Shown in pieces: positions 1-7,000 of a DNA stretch of 7,080 nucleotides; the stretch's first letter is position 1, and each line of letters starts with the position of its first letter. The notes beneath the pieces were generated by a model. It saw only the letters and a program-made list of their open reading frames with translations. It did no database searches and was not told the DNA's origin. The stretch covers positions 1-7,080 of the forward strand of contig JBCCQN010000308.1 of the NCBI GenBank assembly GCA_039024315.1. Reading direction: 5' to 3'. A program made the position numbers and the translations under genes. The stretch comes from JBCAWW01 sp039024315 (GTDB taxonomy: Bacteria > Bacteroidota > Bacteroidia > J057).

Positions 1-630
1 ACGAAAATCATCTAATACCAAGGCAAAACCATCAGTGGTCGTATGACGAACGGCGATATAGATGTCTTGCCCCTTGTATTGATCGAGGCTAGTGGAGCGA
101 TAATTGAGATCGGAACCTTCACCCTCAACTGTCGCCAAAGCTGGTTCTGCCAAAAAACCTGCTTCGTCAGGGGTAGTGGTCGAAACGCGAATCTCATAGC
201 TTTCAGGGAAATTAGGATCCTGTGAATACGCATACCAAGAGAGACAAACCTTTGCTGGCACGGTAATTTGCTGGGGGGAGATCAACCAGTCGTTGCTTTG
301 GCCAACCGTGTCTTGGTACCAAGAAGGGGAAGCCATGGCTCTATTGGTGGAGTCTTTGAAATCAATGATCGACTGCCAACCACCCTGAGGGAAAATAAAT
401 TGAATTTCAGATCGTGGGGTGAGATTATCCCCATCTTGTGCTGTCCAACCTGTGGGCAGACCCATATCCTCAAAACCTTCGTCTGATACCGTATTGCCGC
501 CACAAGGGAAGCTGCGCAAAAGCGCTTTAGACTCCTGTGGTGCTGTGGCGCCGGAGCGGCTAGGTATTTGAGCTTGAAGTTGGGTGGTCGTCAATAATAA
601 AAAGAGAAAAGCGATCAGAAACTGCTGCAT
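1..630 (-). CDS. Secreted protein with cleaved-adhesin / choice-of-anchor-J domain (3'-truncated by window edge)
   Basis: The frame is open from an ATG at 630 to the left edge, giving 210 residues without a stop; the C-terminus is outside the window. The N-terminus is a clear Sec signal peptide: MQQ, then a hydrophobic run (FLIAFLFLLL), then TTTQLQAQ, with cleavage probably after the AQA-type site near residues 20-21. From about residue 61 the protein follows the cleaved-adhesin/choice-of-anchor-J pattern: EGFED, GLPTGWTAQDGD (69-80), GGWQSIIDF, ASPSW, then NDWLISPQ (123-130), a YEIRVSTT strand (174-181) and a closing FALVLDDF strand at the edge. This domain is a beta-sandwich jelly roll found in secreted Bacteroidota proteins and gingipain adhesins, so a role in surface adhesion or substrate binding is inferred. 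A sorting tail or further domains may lie beyond the edge. The start is supported by the signal peptide; only a weak AAGG lies upstream. It follows the rpmB terminator, so it is probably transcribed separately. Confidence 0.9.
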   Translation of the reverse strand, partial: MQQFLIAFLFLLLTTTQLQAQIPSRSGATAPQESKALLRSFPCGGNTVSDEGFEDMGLPTGWTAQDGDNLTPRSEIQFIFPQGGWQSIIDFKDSTNRAMASPSWYQDTVGQSNDWLISPQQITVPAKVCLSWYAYSQDPNFPESYEIRVSTTTPDEAGFLAEPALATVEGEGSDLNYRSTSLDQYKGQDIYIAVRHTTTDGFALVLDDFR

Positions 631-676
631 AGCAAAGCCTTGTTTTTGGGATTATACCTATTACATCTGACAAAGA

Positions 677-693
677 GGGGCCTAGGTTGCCCC
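677..693. repeat. Short GC-rich inverted repeat in the leader of the left gene
   Basis: GGGGC (677-681) and GCCCC (689-693) are perfect 5-bp arms around a 7-base loop, and the loop region includes the palindrome CCTAGG (680-685 area). It sits between the T-run of the rpmB terminator and the start codon at 630. It could be a second weak hairpin, a protein-binding site, or chance. The role is unknown. Confidence 0.35.
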
Positions 694-738
694 AAGAAAA
701 ACAAAAGCACCCAAATTACCAGCGTAATTTGAGTGCTT
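694..738 (-). terminator. Intrinsic (rho-independent) terminator downstream of rpmB
   Basis: On the minus strand, a long stem is formed by the arms at 738-725 and 718-705. AAGCAC pairs with GTGCTT, there is one mismatch (711/732), and CAAATTA pairs with TAATTTG, around a loop at 719-724 that may close by one more C-G pair. The minus strand then continues with a T-rich run (TTTTGTTTTTCTT, 706-694). It lies 24 bases past the rpmB stop codon and ahead of the signal-peptide gene, so it should end rpmB transcripts. The plus-strand side is only mildly T-rich, and no plus-strand gene needs it. Confidence 0.85.
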
Positions 739-761
739 AATATTTTATTAACAGAATTGAA

Positions 762-998
762 TTAGATCTTGTGACCTTCAGCACGTAGCTCTTTCACGAC
801 GGCTTCGATGCCGCGTTTGTTGATGATCTTCATACCCTTAGCGGAGACCTTGAGCGTAACCCAACGGTCTTCGTCTGCAAGAAAGAAACGCTTCTTCTGA
901 ATGTTGGGTTTAAAAACGCGTTTTACCTTGTTGTGGGCCTTAGAAACGTGGTTTCCACTGATGGTACGCTTTCCGGTTACTTGACAAACTCGTGCCAT
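762..998 (-). CDS. rpmB: 50S ribosomal protein L28
   Basis: This 78-residue protein is recognisable as bacterial L28. It begins MARVCQVTGKR, followed by the GNHVSKAHNKVKRVFKPN basic stretch (residues 15-32), then KKRFFLADEDRWVTLKVS (35-52) and a C-terminal GMKIINKRGIEAVV helix. L28 is a small basic protein of the large ribosomal subunit, bound to 23S rRNA. Length and the EDRW-type segment fit Bacteroidota L28. Only one cysteine (C5) is present, so it is the form without a zinc-binding cysteine cluster. The start ATG at 998 matches the family N-terminus exactly. The leader is A/T-rich with no Shine-Dalgarno site, as is usual in Bacteroidota. The gene appears monocistronic: a candidate promoter lies just upstream and a strong terminator just downstream. 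The frequent neighbours rpmG (L33) and DUF4295 are not next to it. Confidence 0.98.
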   Translation of the reverse strand: MARVCQVTGKRTISGNHVSKAHNKVKRVFKPNIQKKRFFLADEDRWVTLKVSAKGMKIINKRGIEAVVKELRAEGHKI

Positions 999-1037
999 TA
1001 TATTCTAATTCTTTATGAGGTTCTAATTACAGGACTG

Positions 1038-1070
1038 CAAATATCTATATTCTCTCTCGAAAATCCAATA
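1038..1070 (-). promoter_or_regulatory. Candidate Bacteroidota-type promoter for rpmB
   Basis: On the minus strand, TATTG (1070-1066, giving the -33 TTG) is followed by exactly 20 bases and then GATATTTG (1045-1038). The latter matches the Bacteroidota -7 consensus TAnnTTTG except for its first base. The predicted transcript start near 1031 would leave a leader of about 30 bases before the ATG at 998. The spacing is what the family sigma factor prefers; the call rests on pattern only. The element lies wholly in the 86-bp gap after the giant gene. Confidence 0.45.
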
Positions 1071-1084
1071 TTATCGATAAATTA

Positions 1085-4000
1085 TTATGGTAATTGACCA
1101 CTAATCACATAGTTACGATTAAATCCAGTATTGGCAGGGAAAGAGAGGATATTGACAAAAATCCCCGTCACATCTGAGCCTCCTCCTTGGAAAATCGATT
1201 GCCCATCCATATTTACATCCGTCAATTCATAACCGTTAACGACATAGTTACGGGCAAAGCTGGTATTGGCTGGATCGGTCAAAACCTTTAAGAAGATGCT
1301 CTGAACGTCATTTCCGACTCCTTGGAAAACGAGCTGATGGTCTTGATTAACATCTCCGGACCAAAGTCCCATGGTAGTCGCGGATAATGATTTTTGGGCA
1401 TTTTCTCCGTAAGTAGGACTACTCGGATCACTAAAGTCAAGACTTATACTCGTCGCGCTGAGTGCCACGGAACTCGCTGTCATAACCGGCAGGTGGTTAC
1501 GATGCCTGATCGCCACAAAATAATCACCAGCTGCTACTGCTGGAAAAAATACGGCAGAGCTTCCATCGATATCTACGACATCTCCATCTCTTTGCAATAA
1601 AGCGGAGCGGGTAGCCAAAACTTGGGTGCTATCGTGTACATCTCTAAGTTCAATAAAGACCCAGTCCACGATCGCATTGTTCCCTGCAAGGGTAAATACG
1701 CTAGGATCTACCGTCTCTCCGCCTCCATATCCGATATGTGTATAGCTTGCCATGGCCTCATAGGGCTCCCTCAAAGGTAGATATCCGTTGCTGCGCAAGC
1801 CATCATTCATAAATCCAGAAAATAGGTCGTAAGGTCCGGATAGCATCACTTTGGGGCTAATCTGGATCCCTTCGCCATAAGCGATTGTGTAAAGGTCCCC
1901 ATCGGCAAAATCAACTTCTGTAAAGCGTAAATTAGTGCCTGAGATAGTCGCAATATTGCTATTGGCAATTTGTGCGTCTGAAAAATCTCCATCTTGATCC
2001 TTGAGTAAGAAGAAGCGACCGGGCTGTCCTAAATTTACTCCTAGGCCGTCCATGTCAAACTCAAGGCTGATCGTCCCGACATCTCCAGTTTCTGCTACCT
2101 TATAGATACGGTTAAGCCGTCCTACAAAGCCAAGCGGTACCTGAGTTGAAAAAGGTGTAAATGGATCCCCATTATCTCCACTAATTAAAAACTCGCCTTC
2201 ATCTAGCTCAGATGGTTCTGAAAAACGCACCCGATTATCTGGCATGACACTTCGGCTATTGGTTTTTTGGAGACAGAGATCCGCGAGATTTTGTCCTATC
2301 CCAAACAATCGATTATCGTAGGTACCATCGGTATAGTAGTTATGAGCGGCAGCAGGGATCTTAATACCATATTTGACCGAAAGGTAGGTCATGATCTGCC
2401 CAAACTCTACCCCACTCAAGTCTCGTTCAAAAACTAGGACTTCGGCAATTTCGCCTTGGAAGTCTGCTAGGTCATCATTGGGATCTTCTCCCAAGGTAAT
2501 CTGTTCCAAGAAAGTGCTAGAGAGTGGGTCCGCCGTTAAATTGACAGAATTGTGAGGATTAGCATCGAGCGTAGCCTGCAACTGATCGTTGACGTTAAAC
2601 ACATCGATGACATGATATTCACTGCCGGTACCCACATCACTTCCTATCAGGAGGGTCTCATTTTGGGTATCTGTCCCCATAAAATAATAGTAACTCTGAC
2701 CTTCTTTGTAGATCTGGATGTAGGGCTTGTTGGGGCCTGAGGCACTGGCTAGGATCGCTTGTTTACTGACGGCTGGCGCCGAACGCTGGACTATCATAAC
2801 ACGATAAGTGTTTTCTTGCCAGTTGTCGGGCAACTCAAAGGATCGATTACTCCCAAAACTGATGCCTCCACTGCCGTTAAAAACCCCTGTTGCGGTCGGT
2901 TCGGTATATATAGGGCGCTTACCGGCGATTAGCTGCTGGGCATCTCCTCCCGCGAGGGCAAAGTTTTGCCAGCGTGCTACTCCATCTCCCGTTTCGGCAG
3001 CATTGCTACCGTTGTTTTCATAAATGCCTTCATCCGCTTTGTGCCATACGGTGATTGCGGCGGCATCGGCGATTGGGTGACAAGTTTCGGGTAATTCAAA
3101 GTTGACACAAAGCACTGCTTGATCGCCTGATTTTTGGTCATAAGCACGTGCCCTGCGGAGGCCACTTCCACTCACTCGATAGGTAATGGGTTGATTGAGT
3201 TGATAAGATGGATGGCTGACGTATTGCTCTATTTGATTGGCTAAATCAGGACTTTGTTGATCTATGGTCGCATCACCAGCATTGGCCCAAGTAGGCACGT
3301 TCCAGCTTACAATACCGCCCTGATAAGTCCGTCCTGAAACTTCATTGGCTTGATTGCCAAAAGGAGCAGAAGGAAAGGCTTCTTCAATTTCGAAAAACAG
3401 TAAGGTAGAAGCGGTATGGACGGTATCAGCAGTAAATTGGATATAGGCATCATTGATGACAGCCCCAGGGAGAATATTGGGTCGCTCAAAACGGAGCCCT
3501 ATCTGCTGACTACCGTTATTATTGATCATACGCAAAGCGCCATTACGTAGGTCCATTTCGCCCGCCGCGTTTTCCTCCACATCATTGCCTCCACTACTGA
3601 TTGGGATACAGATACTAAAGCTATTGCCTACAAACAGGCTAATCGGCTCTGAATAACTGACAATGCCATCATCATCAGTAGCTACGGCTACGATTTCATA
3701 AATCCCATTTGCGGGCGGTGTCCATGCCTGAGTCCACGGAGCCGTCAGGTCAGTGCCGACGAGAGCGCCATTGACCATAAAATCAACGCTCAGGACATTG
3801 CCATCACTATCGGTGGCGTTAGCCGTGATAGAAACGTTCTGCGGAGCAGGAATCACAGCCCCATCACTAGGCGTAAGCAAACTGACTGCAGGTGCTTCAC
3901 CCTTGATGATCTGAAAATGATCAAATATATTACCGGTGCTGTCTAAGAATTTAAAATCTAGCGTTCGGTCGAAGACCTCCAAAACAGATGCCCCCATCTT

Positions 4001-7000
4001 AGAATCACCTTGATACATAATAGGATGGCCATAGTTTGCTGGACTAGTTGTACCCGCAGAACCACTGACGACATAGACCGTACCGAGTCCATTGTTAGGG
4101 GATTTGGCATAGGGGCCATCGATAGCCGGGTTCCCCGAACGCTCAGACAAGATCATACTATCGGTCAAAGTCTGGGAGCTGCCATAATGGCCTTGGCTGA
4201 GGTAGGAACGTTCGTATCCTTGACTATGCGCACCCAAGACTAGATCTACCTTATAAGTATCTAAGATTGGCAAAATATTTTGTCTGACCGCTGCCATAAT
4301 ACTAGTGGTGTCAGAATCAAAAGTGCCCTTTGAATAAGGCGAATGATGCAAGAAAACCACGGTCCAATCCTGATTGTTGGTGGCGAGATCTGCGCTCAGC
4401 CAGCTTTGCATGCCGCCAGCGGGGCTAAGATCACTGCCAAAAACGTCCAGAGACACAAAATGGACATTACTGTAATTGTACGAATAATAGGCTTCTGTTC
4501 CTGAGGCCATACCCCCAGCTTCGCCATTACGAGGCAGATCAAAAATGTCATAATAAGGGCCTAACTCAGTATTGGAATCAGTAAAGCCATTGGCAAAATC
4601 GCGTTCACCCGGACTGGTCCAGAGCACTGTTCTGGCTAACAACTCCTCGTACATATTTTCAAATATAGCGGCCTGATAATCATCTTGGGTACCATTGGGA
4701 AATGCATTGTCTCCGAGCATGAGGATCATGTCAGTATGTTTGTCTCCCAGATAATCATAGTAGGCATCTCTTACAGCACGTGCATCACCATTGCCCGTCC
4801 CTGCATCTCCTAGCACCCATGCTCTCACCGTATCAATGGTAGTTGAAGTGGGTGCGGTCTCCCAATATTGGAGATTAGAGGCAGGAGCTACGGCTTGTCC
4901 TCCTACTCTGACTTCATAGTAGTAGCGGGTATTAGGGGTGAGTCCCTCAATCGGGAAACGATGATCCACCGCTGCCGTGCTACTGATGATGTTTTGATTT
5001 AGGTTGGCTAAACTTGTACCGTAACGTAGCTCAGTCATTTTGGCTCCCTGTGTTTGGAAGCGAACCACAATGCTAGTGTCGGAACCCGATTGGAGGTAGG
5101 GCCCTCGGGCTAAGGGAAGTTCTGGTTTATACTTGATGACTAATTCCGCCGCTTGGTTTGGATCGCTGTCAAAAGAGTGAGCGGCCCGCCCTCCCATACC
5201 AGACATAATGAAACTGAGGGGGCTATTGTCTGACCAATTAGGGTGATTGACCATTTCTCGCACCAAGTCTGTAAGATCTGGAGTACGTTGTCTCGGCCCC
5301 GATTCATCTGGGACGGTCCAAATACGTGGTCGCCAGTTGATAGATGCTTGCGTGAAGCTACGACTAGAGATATTTCCGTTTGTGTTTTGCAGGAGATTTG
5401 AATTCGGCTCGTATTCGCCTCTAATGTTGATGTCGATAGGATGATAATTGAGATTAACATTTTGAGTAGCAAATTGAATATAAGCTTCATAGATATGGGC
5501 CCCAGCAGGGATTTGCAGGCCACTAAAATGAAGGATGACGTATTGCTCTCCGGCGTTCTTTTCCTTGACCAATTGTATCGATTGGTCTGTGATTTCGACA
5601 AAACCTAGCTCAGCTTCTTCCCCATCGGCATTTGACTGAGAAATCTGACCATTGTTGGTTTGGACCAAAAGGGTATTATCTACCTCGATTTGCAGGGTGT
5701 CGGCAGCACTAAGTCCACCGTCGTCGCTAACCGTTGCGATGACTTCATAACTACCATTTGCTCCCGGTATAAAGCTAGTTTCGAACGGATATTGGGTGTC
5801 AGTGGCGAACGTTACGCCATTGATCGTGAAGACGACCTGACTGATTTCTCCGGTAGAGTCTTGTACATTCACGGCTAGTGGAATCACTGTCAAATCAATC
5901 CGTTGCAGGCTTGAATCATAGTCTGTAAATGCGATACTCGGGGCTGTATTGGCGGTAGGATTGAGGTCTGTATAAAAGATCTTCAGCTTTGCTGCTTTGG
6001 TGGAATCGTTATCGTGGGCATAGGCTGAACGCTTCCCTTCACCAGCGATAAAAAAGCTCATTGCGTTACCGTTGGCCCATCCGGGGATATCTATCAATTC
6101 TTGGACCAAGGGGGCGATATCTGCGCTTCTATGTTCGACCGCAGCACTGGGCCATGGCGCAGGGGTCCAGCTAATCATGCTTTGGGTGCGAGGGCGATCA
6201 CTTAGGTCTCCTACGGTATTAGTAAAAGGAGTAGGATTAAAATTATCTTCTCCATAAATCAAGAGATCAACAGGATCACGGTCATCTGAGCCTCTACTCT
6301 GGAAAATTAAAAAAGCACTATCTACCTGAATGTTTGGCCCAAGCGGAATATCGGTGAATCGATAGGCCGCTAAAACAAAGTCTTGGGGGCCTTTCTCAGC
6401 CATTTCAATCCAATCATTATCTAGCTCAATTTGGCCATCTTTCATTTCAACGCCATCGTCGCCATTCATATCTACTTGAATCTCAACCATATTGACGGGT
6501 ATCGCAGAGATGGAGAATTGGATGGTATCTGAAATCGTAGAATTACTCTGATTGTCGGTCGCGATGGCATAGACATCGTAGGTTCCATAGGTTGCATTTA
6601 AACCGATCTGCCAAGGGCTAAAAAAGGAAGATCCAACGGAGATGCCATTGACATAAAACTGCACGCTAGTAATAAATCCATTTGGATCAACCGCACTGGC
6701 TTGGATATTGACAATCTGAGGAGAGTTAAATACGGTCCCATCCAAGGGAGAGATGATACTGACAATAGGTGTAGTAATTGGTACACTAAATTGTATGGTA
6801 GCCGAAGTCGTGTTGTTTCCATCGTCATCAGTCGCCACTGCGTACACATCATAAGTACCGCTAGCGGGAATTACATAAGCCAATTGCCAAGGGGCCGCGT
6901 TGACTGTGCCTATGGAGAGGCCATTGACGAAGAACTCTACGCCAGTAATACTCCCATCCGCATCTGCCGCATTTGCTGCTAAGGTAATCGCCTGCGGAGC

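Noticed and set aside
43..225. Small plus-strand open frame at the left edge
   Set aside because: It is antisense to the cleaved-adhesin gene, whose frame is continuous from 630 to 1 with a signal peptide and domain motifs.
631..660. TATAAT-like box upstream of the gene starting at 630
   Set aside because: The sequence TATAATCC fits the Bacteroidota -7 element poorly, and the nearest TTTG is about 14 bases away, too close for the usual spacing of about 20.
1071..1080. Palindrome TTATCGATAA as a terminator or operator
   Set aside because: It is only 10 bases, A/T-rich, with no T-run next to it; chance is a sufficient explanation.
5140..5601. 153-residue open frame on the minus strand
   Set aside because: It lies wholly inside the giant gene in another frame, where the protein is clearly jelly-roll-like copy 2; its own translation shows no domain pattern.
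6881..6883. TTG as the start codon of the giant gene
   Set aside because: The frame stays open to the window edge and the upstream residues form the first half of the same Ig repeat, so the true start and signal peptide are outside the window.
6701..6982. 93-residue open frame on the plus strand
   Set aside because: It is antisense to the Ig repeats, and its translation has no recognisable features. It is a shadow of repetitive coding sequence.
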